Assembly: GCF_014654675.1 (NCBI RefSeq)
Contig: NZ_BNBC01000030.1
Location: forward strand, 58,849-122,848
Length of the DNA: 64,000 nucleotides
Direction of reading: 5' to 3'
Source: Streptomyces spiralis
GTDB taxonomy: Bacteria; Actinomycetota; Actinomycetes; Streptomycetales; Streptomycetaceae
Shown here: in pieces, positions 42,201 through 50,667 of the stretch
Layout: each line of letters begins with the position of its first letter
Position numbering within the stretch: the first letter of the stretch is position 1
The notes under the pieces: model-generated
Databases searched by the model: none
The model's input: the letters and a program-made list of their open reading frames with translations, nothing else
What the model was told of the DNA's origin: nothing
Program-made: the position numbers and the translations under genes

Positions 42201-43232
42201 ATGCCTGAGCACAGAATCCGCACCCGCCGTGTGCCTACGGAGCGGCTGGCCGTGCAGATCACAGACGTCCGAGACAAGGGGGAACCAGTCGTCTTCCTGC
42301 ACGGCAACGTCTCCTCCTCCGCCTTCTGGCACACCACGCTCACCCGACTTCCGGACCGTTATCGCCCCGTCGCGCCGGATCTGAGGGGCTTCGGAGGCAC
42401 CGACCCGCTGCCGATCGACGCCACACGCGGCCTGCGCGACCATGTCGACGACGTCGCGGCCCTGCTGCGCGCTCTCGGCATCGAGCGTGCCCATCTGGTG
42501 GGGTGGTCCATGGGCGGTGGCGTGGCCATGCAGTACCTGCGTGACCACCCGGCCGCAGTGCGGTCCATGACGCTGATCAACCCGGTCTCCCCGTACGGAT
42601 ACGGCGGCACCCACGGGGTGGAAGGAACCCTCAACTCTCCGGATGGTGCGGGTTCGGGCGGGGGCACGGCCAATCGTGAGTTCGTGGCCAGGATTGCCGA
42701 AGGCGATCGCAGCGAGGACTCTGCGGTCTCACCGCGCAGTGTCCTGGCGAACTGCTACGGCAAGGCGCCGTGGCGGCCCGAGCACGAGGTCGCGTACGTC
42801 GAGGCGATGCTCACCACGCGGACCGGCGATGACCATTACCCAGGCGACAGCGTGCTCTCGTCTGCATGGCCCGGCGTCGCGCCCGGCAAGCGAGGGGTCC
42901 TCAACTCCATGTCCCCGGTGCACTTCCGCGTCGACGATGTGCATCTGGTCGAGCCGAAACCGCCGGTGCTGTGGTTCCGGGGCGAGGACGACGTCATCGT
43001 CTCGGACACCTCGATGTTCGACCTGGCACACCTGGGTGCCATCGGCGCGGTTCCGGACTGGGACGGAACCCCGGCCCAGCCGATGGTGGCGCAGACCAGA
43101 CATGTCCTGAACCGTTATGCGGAGGAGGGCGGTTCGGTACGCGAGGTCGCCGTCCCCGGGGCCGGGCACGCGGTTCACTTGGAGCGTCCCGACGAGTTCA
43201 TCGCGGAGCTCCTGGACGTCATGACGGTGTGA
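42201..43232 (+). CDS. Alpha/beta fold hydrolase
   Basis: This is a 343-residue cytosolic hydrolase with VVFLHGNVSSSAFWHTTLTR, the nucleophile elbow LVGWSMGGGVAMQY (GWSMG), an aspartate in VLWFRGEDDVIV and the histidine in GAGHAVHLERPDEF, so the full triad is visible. It is of the haloperoxidase/epoxide-hydrolase-like class; the substrate is unknown. The start at ATG 42201 is preferred to GTG 42177. A perfect 13-base hairpin follows its stop. Confidence 0.9.
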   Translation: MPEHRIRTRRVPTERLAVQITDVRDKGEPVVFLHGNVSSSAFWHTTLTRLPDRYRPVAPDLRGFGGTDPLPIDATRGLRDHVDDVAALLRALGIERAHLVGWSMGGGVAMQYLRDHPAAVRSMTLINPVSPYGYGGTHGVEGTLNSPDGAGSGGGTANREFVARIAEGDRSEDSAVSPRSVLANCYGKAPWRPEHEVAYVEAMLTTRTGDDHYPGDSVLSSAWPGVAPGKRGVLNSMSPVHFRVDDVHLVEPKPPVLWFRGEDDVIVSDTSMFDLAHLGAIGAVPDWDGTPAQPMVAQTRHVLNRYAEEGGSVREVAVPGAGHAVHLERPDEFIAELLDVMTV

Positions 43233-43239
43233 AAACGGT

Positions 43240-43279
43240 GCGGCTGGTGACGACCGGAGCCTCGGCCGTCACCAGCCGC
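43240..43279 (+). terminator. Hairpin terminator after the alpha/beta hydrolase gene
   Basis: GCGGCTGGTGACG (43240-43252) pairs perfectly with CGTCACCAGCCGC (43267-43279) around 14 bases, beginning eight bases after the hydrolase stop. Confidence 0.8.
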
Positions 43280-43352
43280 CGTCAGCGCACGGCGTAGCCT
43301 GCGGCCCAATGGGGGCTCGGTCACGGCACGCGATCGCGGGTCGGCAGCCAAC

Positions 43353-43690
43353 TCACATAGCCGAGGCGGACCGGCTCCGTGTGCCCGCGCTCCTCGCCGC
43401 GCGGTTGCCGAGATCGTCGGCACTGTCCAGGAGGGCGCGGACGTGGGGGAGGAGCGCCGCACCGGCCGGTGTGAGGGAGAGGAGCGGCGGTCCCGGTCGA
43501 ACAGGCGCACCCGGAGGTCGCGCTCCAGCGCGTTGACTTGGATGCGATCCGGCTCGTAGTGAACGGCGGCCACCTTGGACAAGCCGACAACGCCGTGCTT
43601 GCCGGCCACATACGTCGGGGCGCCGGGGATCGCCTCCAGGCCGCCATTGGAGGCGACGTTGACGTTCGCCCGCCGCCGTGCTGCTTCATC
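43353..43690 (-). pseudogene. Chimeric remnant: SDR C-terminal part joined to a LysR fragment
   Basis: The minus strand first reads VASNGGLEAIPGAPTYVAGK, then HGVVGLSKVAAVHYEPDRIQ and VNA, the YxxxK region and after of a short-chain dehydrogenase. At 43530 the frame passes directly into LERDLRVRLFDRD, the start of a LysR winged-helix wing, which after a one-base shift continues as PPLLSLTPAGAALLPHVRAL and stops at 43353. Two unrelated genes have been fused by deletion and then decayed. Confidence 0.7.
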
Positions 43691-43820
43691 CCGCGCTGAC
43701 CTGCAAGTGGCGTGTCAATGCAACTGACGACCCGGCTGGCACATCGTGACCCGGCGCTCCTCTGGCAGACATTGATCGCCAAGGCCAGAGTCAGACGAAG
43801 ATCACCAAGTGGGACGCTTT

Positions 43821-43935
43821 TGATACCCCGTCAGGAGTCGGAGTTCGGCCGTCGTCGTGACTGCCGAGCTGTACGAGCAGGACATGAAACCGCTGCAGGT
43901 GGCACGGTGCCTGCGGGTGAGCCGGAAGTCGGCAT
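43821..43935 (+). mobile_element. IS630-family transposase N-terminal remnant
   Basis: The sequence TAELYEQDMKPLQVARCLRV, then SRKSAY, is the N-terminal helix-turn-helix of IS630-type transposases. It is in frame with, and now forms the start of, the TIR-WD40 reading frame. A degenerate upstream continuation (RYP near 43824) suggests an IS end once reached further left. Confidence 0.7.
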
Positions 43936-46900
43936 ATTCCTTGGCGGCGTGGGCCGTCTTCTACCCGTTCTTCGGGCCGTTCGTCTCCCTGACAGCGATT
44001 GTGCTACCGGTTCTCGTCTTCGGCCAGGGCCCCATCGGCTACGGCCTCATGTGGCGCGGACGCGGATTGAAGGACCTCACGTTCGACTGGTCGTGGAGAC
44101 GGCTCGCCGCCCAGGGGGCCTGGCTGCCGGCTGTGCTCCTGAGCGCGCTGGCTGCGCTCGGCACCCGGCTGATCCCGAGCCTGGGGCAGGCATCGACGTG
44201 GGCGTGTGCCCTGTTCAGCGCAGCGACGGCAGTGAGCTGGCTCACCGCTTCCGGCGTCACGGCCGCACCCGGGCGGGAAGGGGCCGAACGGCGGAAGGTC
44301 GCGGCCCCGGAGCGGCTCATGCTGCTGAGTGCCGCGGGCGGAGCCGTCGGCATGGGCGCGGCGGCTTGGATCATCCGGCTCGTCGTGCTGCCGGTCACCG
44401 AAGGCGATGTGACACCTGGGCCTCGCTGGCGCTCGGTGACGTGGGTGCTTGCCTGGCTGGACGGGCAGATCGGCACCAGTTTGTTCGGTCCCTCTTTCGA
44501 GCGGTCCTACTGGCCGCTGTTGCCCGCCGGGGCCGGTTTTGTCTGCGGACTCGTCACCATGGCCGCGCGACAGGCCGCGGAACGCGTAGGTGCCGCGCGC
44601 AATCCCTTCGCCGACGCGACGGGCGGGGCCGGTGGGAGGATCTTCCTCAGTTACTCGCGCAGAGACACCGACTTCGCCCGGACCCTCACCACTGCACTCC
44701 AGGGCCGGGTGCGAGAGGTGTGGGTCGACTGGCAGGCGATCAAGCCCTCCGCGAAATGGCGCCAGTCCATAGCCGATGGCATTCGCGCATCGGACGCACT
44801 GGTGGTGCTGCTCAGCCGGAACGCCCTGAGCTCTCCGTACTGTTGGGACGAGTGCCGACAGGCCATCGAGCAGCGTAAACGCATCCTCCCGATTGTCATC
44901 GACCCGGCGCTGGCGTCAGGCACCGGCGCGGCCCTGCGCGAAGCCGGCTGGGGGGAACTGACCGCTTTCCAACGTCTGGACATGTCCCGGTCCGACCGCA
45001 GCGGGCCGGGCGTGGAGCAGATCGCCGCCTTCGCCGCCCAGGAGCACCGGTGGGTGGCCGGCCATACCCGGTTGGGGCTGCAGGCCCACGAATGGCGGGA
45101 GAGCGGCCGCAGCGACGACTTCCTCCTCCGGGAGGACGAGCTGTGGGCGGCAGAGTGGTTACGTGACAACGTACCTGCCTCGCCCGCCTTCATGGCCGGA
45201 CTCACGGACGAGCAGCACGAGTTCGTGGACACCAGTCGCTTGACCCTTCGACGCCGGAGAAGCCGTTTCCTCGCCGGCGCCATCGCGGTCCTGGTCACGA
45301 TCACAAGCCTGTTCTCGCTCGTGGTGTCCGCCCAGTCCGGAGCAGAAGCGGACCGGCGCCAGTCCCTGTCCCGTCAGCTCGCCACCGCTTCCCGAAGCGG
45401 GGCGGGTGGCCGCCTGGACACCTCGTCGCTGCTCGCGGCGGCAGCCTACGACGAAGCCGACACGGCCGAGGCGCGCAGCGCGATGGTGGACCGGCTGACG
45501 CTGTTCAACCACGCGGTCAGGCTCCTGTCCGGCCCCAGCACGGCGGCCTCCGGCACGGACGGCCCGGGTCAGCCGACGTTCAGCGCGGACGGCTCGACTC
45601 TTGCGGTGGCACGCGCGGACGGCACCACTCAGATATGGGATGTCAAGAGGTGGACGCTGCGCGGCACCCTCCGGGGCCGGTTGCCCGGGCGGCGAGGTCT
45701 CACCGCAGACGGCCGTATGGTCGCGTTGCTGGACGGCACACACGTCACCGTGACCGACACCGGCACCATGCACACTGTCGCATCCTTCGGCGTCGGGGAG
45801 AACGGTACGCCGTTCGGCTGGAGCGGTGGGCTGAGCCCCGACGGGCGGATACTCGTCGTGTCGACCTCACTTCAGAGGGCGCTGACGTGGAGCGTCCCGG
45901 AACGGCGGCTCATTGCCCGAAGTGACGCGTCCTGCGAGTACAGCGACCTGAGCCCCTCGGGCAGATGGCTGTGGTGCCAGTCCGGCGCGGAGGGTCTGCT
46001 CCGCGACGTCCTCACCGGCTCCTCGGCGAAGAGCCTCCACATCGATCTGAAGGACAATGGCGTCGCCAGACTCCTGGGATGGACAGTGTCCGACGAGGCT
46101 GTGATCGACACCGGCGACAACCAGGCGGAGGTGCTGCCCGCGGTCGGCAGGGGAAGACCGTGGACCCCCGAGCGGGGCATGAGTGTCCAGTACGTCTCCG
46201 ACGACGGCCGCCGCGCTCTGTTGTCGGACCCCAGCGAGAAGCGGTTCGACGTGTGGGACCTGTTGCACCGCAGGAAGCTGGGGGACGTCAGCCCCGACCG
46301 GCTCAAGGAGATCACCGGGCCGGAGAGTGACGAGCAGGTCGTTGCGCTGGTGAACCTGCCCGTCACCTACGGCATGCGACTCGGCACCGGCGGGGGACGG
46401 AACACCGAGGTCTGGGACGTCTCCGACACCCGACCGCCGCACCCGCAGGTCGTCTTCAGCCCGGACGGCCACACGGCGGCCTCCGTCACCCGAACAGGCG
46501 TGATCGCCTGGGACCGGGGCCCCACCGGCCGCCTCGTCTCCGAACTCCCCATCAGGGAACGGGATGCCGCAGCCCCCCACTGGTCCGCCGTCAGCCCGGA
46601 CGGCTCCGTGATCACGGGGGTCAGCGGACACGAGGTGCAGTTCTTCGACACTTCCACCGGACGGCTCCGCGAGACCATCCGGCTCAAGGGCTCCGGCAAC
46701 GGGATCGCCTACAGCGGGAACGGCACTCGCCTCGCGGTGAGCGAGACGGTCCCCCTGCCCACTCCCAGGAGCGGGGAACGGGTCCTGACCACGATCGTCG
46801 AGGTGTTCGCCCTGCCCACGCGGACCAGGGTCGCCCAGATCGAGAGCTACAGTCCCAACACTCCGCCCCAGGAGACGACCGGCCTAGCGCTCTCCCCCGA

Positions 46901-47567
46901 CGGCCAGCGACTCTACCTGGCGATCAACCAGGATGGCCTCATCACCGTATGGGATGTCGGCCGTGATCTTTTCATTCGGAGTTATCGCCTGGGCTATGTG
47001 AGAGCGATGGCGCTGAGCCCTGATGGCCGCTGGCTGGCAGCGGTGGACAGCCAGAACGTGCTGAGCGAGTGGAACACCACCACCGGCCGATCGGTCCTGT
47101 CCTACCAGGGCGCCGCCCATACTGTGGCGTTCAGCCGGGACGGTCGCACACTCGCGGCCGCCTCCACGTCCCGTCAGTCCCTGTTGCTCTTCGAGGCCGA
47201 AACCGGTCACAAGCTCGGAGCGGACATCGACACCGGGTCCACCATCCGTGCCGTACGGCTCTCGAACGCCGACGGAGCGGCGGTCATCACCCTGGATTCC
47301 GGCTCCGATGGAGGTGCTGTCGTGCTGTGGGACCTCGTCCACCGGGCCAGTACAGGGCCGGTGCCGATGCGTACAAGGACCGGAACCGTTGCCGAGGTGA
47401 CCGCTGACGGGAGGCGAGCGGTGTGGTTGGCTCCCGGAGCCGTCGTGTCGGTGGTGGTCGACCCACGGACGTGGCGGGACACTCTGTGCTCCGTCGCGGG
47501 GCGTCCGCTCCTGCGCCAGGAATGGCGAAGCGCGGTCACCGACCAGCACTACACCCGCGCATGTTGA
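43857..47567 (+). CDS. Membrane TIR-domain protein with WD40 propeller, N-terminus from an IS630 remnant
   Basis: This is a 1236-residue frame. Residues 1-27 are IS630 transposase sequence. Residues about 28-230 hold several TM helices. A TIR domain follows at about 260-400 (RIFLSYSRRDTDFARTL, WVDWQAIKPSAKWRQSIADG, SPYCWDECRQAIEQRKRILP), with a glutamate in the place of the TIR NADase catalytic residue. One TM helix is near 470-495 (FLAGAIAVLVTITSLFSLVV). From about 555 on there are roughly 12 WD40-like repeats (LSPDGRWLAAVD, FSRDGRTLAAAS). TIR proteins in bacteria often cleave NAD+ on sensing a threat. GTG 43857 lacks a close ribosome site; the native start may be lost or lie further in. Confidence 0.88.
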   Translation: MTAELYEQDMKPLQVARCLRVSRKSAYSLAAWAVFYPFFGPFVSLTAIVLPVLVFGQGPIGYGLMWRGRGLKDLTFDWSWRRLAAQGAWLPAVLLSALAALGTRLIPSLGQASTWACALFSAATAVSWLTASGVTAAPGREGAERRKVAAPERLMLLSAAGGAVGMGAAAWIIRLVVLPVTEGDVTPGPRWRSVTWVLAWLDGQIGTSLFGPSFERSYWPLLPAGAGFVCGLVTMAARQAAERVGAARNPFADATGGAGGRIFLSYSRRDTDFARTLTTALQGRVREVWVDWQAIKPSAKWRQSIADGIRASDALVVLLSRNALSSPYCWDECRQAIEQRKRILPIVIDPALASGTGAALREAGWGELTAFQRLDMSRSDRSGPGVEQIAAFAAQEHRWVAGHTRLGLQAHEWRESGRSDDFLLREDELWAAEWLRDNVPASPAFMAGLTDEQHEFVDTSRLTLRRRRSRFLAGAIAVLVTITSLFSLVVSAQSGAEADRRQSLSRQLATASRSGAGGRLDTSSLLAAAAYDEADTAEARSAMVDRLTLFNHAVRLLSGPSTAASGTDGPGQPTFSADGSTLAVARADGTTQIWDVKRWTLRGTLRGRLPGRRGLTADGRMVALLDGTHVTVTDTGTMHTVASFGVGENGTPFGWSGGLSPDGRILVVSTSLQRALTWSVPERRLIARSDASCEYSDLSPSGRWLWCQSGAEGLLRDVLTGSSAKSLHIDLKDNGVARLLGWTVSDEAVIDTGDNQAEVLPAVGRGRPWTPERGMSVQYVSDDGRRALLSDPSEKRFDVWDLLHRRKLGDVSPDRLKEITGPESDEQVVALVNLPVTYGMRLGTGGGRNTEVWDVSDTRPPHPQVVFSPDGHTAASVTRTGVIAWDRGPTGRLVSELPIRERDAAAPHWSAVSPDGSVITGVSGHEVQFFDTSTGRLRETIRLKGSGNGIAYSGNGTRLAVSETVPLPTPRSGERVLTTIVEVFALPTRTRVAQIESYSPNTPPQETTGLALSPDGQRLYLAINQDGLITVWDVGRDLFIRSYRLGYVRAMALSPDGRWLAAVDSQNVLSEWNTTTGRSVLSYQGAAHTVAFSRDGRTLAAASTSRQSLLLFEAETGHKLGADIDTGSTIRAVRLSNADGAAVITLDSGSDGGAVVLWDLVHRASTGPVPMRTRTGTVAEVTADGRRAVWLAPGAVVSVVVDPRTWRDTLCSVAGRPLLRQEWRSAVTDQHYTRAC

Positions 47568-47684
47568 TCGATGACGGCTCTCGGAGAAGTTCGGGGAGTA
47601 AGCCCGGGGAAGTACCAGGACAGGCGGGCCCGGCACGATCCGTCGTGGTCGCCGAACTCGTCGGCCGCAACTGTCACGCCGGCG

Positions 47685-48572
47685 TCAGTCGGCGGTCCAT
47701 CTGGCCATCCATGCCTCGTTCTGGGCGGAGATCACCAATTCGCAGCGCTCGACGAAGTCGTCGTCGTCCCGCGTGTCGCCGGGCGCCGTCAGAGCTTCCC
47801 GGCGGGCCAGCATGTCTTCCAGTTCGGCTGCGGTCCGTGAGAACTCCAGTTCCTGGTAGACGTAGCGGGCCGCGGCGGCATGCGCGGTGACGGTCGCCGT
47901 GACGGTGGTGACGGTCGCCACCCACACAGCGGCGCCGTTCGTGCCGAAGACGGACGCTGCTGCGCCGAGGACGGCTGCAAGGCCGGCCAGTCCCATTTCG
48001 CAGCGCCGCACGACGGCACAACGACGACTCATCAAGACGGCACGCGGCCGGTAGTATCCGTTGACCTGTCCGACGAGGCGTACCGCCACGTAGGAGTCCA
48101 CGTCCACGACGTCCGGCACCGAACGCTGCTTCGGGGTGAGTCCTCTAATCCGGTATGCAAGGTCACCCGCGTCGGCCACCACACGACCGGCCCGGTCCAG
48201 CAGTCGGGAGGCGGCGTCCTGCCCGCGATAGCCACCGACTCCTGCCAGACAAATGAAGACCTCGCTCTTGAGTGCCTCGCTCACCGAACGCAACCGAGTC
48301 CAGTCCCGCAGTGCGGGCATACCCGAGCGGCCGACAGCCAGGGGCACGAGCCCGGCGCAGACGGCGGCGATCAGGACTAGCGCCCGGCCCAGGGCCGACT
48401 GCCAGCCCATGACCTGCGCCCCGAGGGTGGAGAGTGAGGCGGCTGCGATACCCAAGACCAGCCCGACGGCACGCGCTATGCCCAGTTGCTGCTTCACGGC
48501 GTCGGCGGCCTGGGACCACGCGCTCTGCAAGTCCCAGACACGGCGAACGGCCAGATCGATTGATTCCCCCAT
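47685..48572 (-). CDS. DUF4231/SLATT-like membrane protein
   Basis: This is a 295-residue protein with two pairs of TM helices (AVGLVLGIAAASLSTLG with LVLIAAVCAGLVPLAV; LAGLAAVLGAAASVF with AVWVATVTTVTATVTA). Between them lies RLRSVSEALKSEVFICLAGV, then GYRGQDAASRLLDRAG, a segment typical of DUF4231 proteins. This family is linked to the SLATT group of predicted pore-forming effectors in bacterial conflict systems. It lies between the TIR-WD40 gene and another membrane protein gene, divergent from the latter, with 65 bases between starts. Confidence 0.75.
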   Translation of the reverse strand: MGESIDLAVRRVWDLQSAWSQAADAVKQQLGIARAVGLVLGIAAASLSTLGAQVMGWQSALGRALVLIAAVCAGLVPLAVGRSGMPALRDWTRLRSVSEALKSEVFICLAGVGGYRGQDAASRLLDRAGRVVADAGDLAYRIRGLTPKQRSVPDVVDVDSYVAVRLVGQVNGYYRPRAVLMSRRCAVVRRCEMGLAGLAAVLGAAASVFGTNGAAVWVATVTTVTATVTAHAAAARYVYQELEFSRTAAELEDMLARREALTAPGDTRDDDDFVERCELVISAQNEAWMARWTAD

Positions 48573-48637
48573 GCGGACGATTGTGCCAGCCTGATGTCGA
48601 CGTGTCAGGCGTCAGCGGTCGGGGATGGGGGAGCGGG

Positions 48638-50104
48638 ATGCAGGAGGACCACGAGCCGTTGGACGACGGACATTTCAGTACGCCCGGTGCACCGAGCACA
48701 CCGACGGAACCAACCTCAGCGAGCGATCCGAGAACAGCTTCCAACCGCACCCGACCTCTCCGCCCCCGGTCTGAGTTCCGTCAGTCACCATCCTGGGGGC
48801 TGTGCCTACAAGCCCTCGGCACCCTCATGATGAGCGTCGCGGTGGCTTGCGGGGCGGATTCCTACCGTCTCATGCACCAATGGAACACCGGCTCGCACTG
48901 GGTGAGAACAGGCGTGGAACTCATCGTAATGACAGTGATGTTGTCCAGAGGGCGATGGGCCCTGCGCGAAGGAGGCCGGCACCGGGCAGAGGTGCTCGAG
49001 TCCTTCGACCGCCTTCCTCATGACCAGCCCGTCGTCCTGCTCCTGCGGTCGTTCGCCGACGACGAGGGCATGGCGTCGATCCAGACCGGCTCGATGAAGT
49101 ACGGACCCTGGGGCGCGGACACCGACACCGAGGAGGAACAACTACGCAAGGCTGTCGCACCCTTCGGCACCATGGTGGCGCTGGGACGACCGGGCGACCG
49201 GCTGCCGCAGGTCGGTGCGGGACGCCACTACTCCTCGGACCTGGAGTGGCAGCGTCAGGTCCTTGCGGCGCTGGACCGCGCGGTCCTCGTCCTCCTGGTC
49301 TGCGGTCCGGGACGCAGTCTCAGGTGGGAGGTGGAGCAGGTGGTGGCCCGCTGCGATGCGGAGCGACTGGTGCTGATCGGTGTGCGCGACGCCGCGCAGT
49401 ACGAATCCTTCAGGGGCGCCCTGCAGGACGTCTTCCCCAAGGGGCTGCCCCCCACCTCTGAGGACGGCGAGAGCTGGAGGAAGCTATGGGAGGCGCCGAC
49501 CACCTTCGTACGTGAGGCGGTCTGGTTCGACGCCGACTGGACACCGCACATCACCCCGCTTGGCAGTGACGACGATCCCGCGTTCGATACGGGTCGGCTC
49601 GTCGACCCGCACGCATGGGTGAAGTCAGCCTTCCCCCTGGCGATCCGGCCGGTGTACCAGCGAGCCGGGCTCAACCCCCCGGGACTGCCATCGACGCGCC
49701 TGCCCCGTCCCTGGCCGGTTAGGACAGCGGTGCCACTCCTCGCGTTCGCATGGGCTGCGGCGCTCGCCGTGCCACCGGCGCCCTCGGGCGGCGACATCCT
49801 GACGCTCCTCCTCTTCGTGGGCCTTCCGCTTGCCGGGATGCTGTGGGGCGCATGGCGTGGCGCAAGGGGTTTCCACATCCTGCTGACGTTGTTCTGCGCC
49901 GGGCTGCCCCTTGTTCTCACGCTGGTCGACTGTTTCGCAATGTTCGTGCTCCATGCGTCGGAACCCCTCGTCCGCAACCCGCTGCTCGCCCCCGTCGGGG
50001 CCGTGATGGTCGTCGGGGCCCTTCTCCTTCATCACCGTGACGCGCGCATGTGGAGGGCTTCGCTGGCCTACCAGAACACGCCGCCGAGGCGAGGTGCCCA
50101 GTAG
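48638..50104 (+). CDS. Membrane protein of unknown function with a TIR-like cytosolic core (tentative)
   Basis: This is a 488-residue protein. Two TM segments near residues 55-110 precede a soluble core of about 250 residues beginning PVVLLLRSFADDEGM and containing LVLLVCGPGRSLRWEVEQVV; four TM segments fill the C-terminal third. The strand-helix pattern of the core (VVLLLRSF...WEVEQVVARC...RLVLIGVRD) resembles TIR/Rossmann-like nucleotide-binding domains, but I cannot name a family. ATG 48638 has a GGGGAG site. It is divergent from the DUF4231 gene. Its neighbours suggest a conflict role. Confidence 0.65.
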   Translation: MQEDHEPLDDGHFSTPGAPSTPTEPTSASDPRTASNRTRPLRPRSEFRQSPSWGLCLQALGTLMMSVAVACGADSYRLMHQWNTGSHWVRTGVELIVMTVMLSRGRWALREGGRHRAEVLESFDRLPHDQPVVLLLRSFADDEGMASIQTGSMKYGPWGADTDTEEEQLRKAVAPFGTMVALGRPGDRLPQVGAGRHYSSDLEWQRQVLAALDRAVLVLLVCGPGRSLRWEVEQVVARCDAERLVLIGVRDAAQYESFRGALQDVFPKGLPPTSEDGESWRKLWEAPTTFVREAVWFDADWTPHITPLGSDDDPAFDTGRLVDPHAWVKSAFPLAIRPVYQRAGLNPPGLPSTRLPRPWPVRTAVPLLAFAWAAALAVPPAPSGGDILTLLLFVGLPLAGMLWGAWRGARGFHILLTLFCAGLPLVLTLVDCFAMFVLHASEPLVRNPLLAPVGAVMVVGALLLHHRDARMWRASLAYQNTPPRRGAQ

Positions 50105-50667
50105 CGCTTCGTGAGTCCTTCGCATGGTGGTGGACAGCGAGTCCAGCGCGGACGGCCGCGGCCGTCAATTTGGCGGCGAACTCATCGCTCAGGTGGACGC
50201 GTTCGAGGCGCGCGGGCTTCCGGCAGCCGAGGCGACCTGTGCCAGCCTGATAGGCGACTACGCCGTGGCGACCGTCGAGACCTCCGGTCCTGCGCTGACC
50301 CCGTCTGCTACAGGTGGCCGGCCTGCACGCCTGCTGGGGAACACGAAACTCCAACGACCTGCTGCGGTGGCCGCGAGTGGTGGCCTCCGGACGGCGGGCG
50401 TGGGCCGCCCCTCACTGAGCGTGGAAGCCAGGCCGTTGTTCTTGTGGAGACCGGCGTCCCGGGCCCCGCGAGACCGACCAAGCCGATGTTCGCGGCTCCT
50501 ACGGTCTGTTGTTCCTCACCTGCTTCCTCGCGAGCGGCCCAAAAGATCCGCAGGCAGGAACAGGGCCACGAATACGCCGCTGCACAGCTCATCCGGCTCG
50601 GCTGTCGATGACCCGATCCGTTCACGAAATCGAGTCGCTATTCGAAGCGGGGTGCCTCTGTGTCTTC
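50105..50667. other. Gene-free stretch of about 560 bases between convergent units
   Basis: This region separates the stop of the membrane protein gene from the stop of the TPR gene. Short open frames on both strands have no family match and no good ribosome site. I see no strong hairpin or transposase sequence. Confidence 0.4.
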
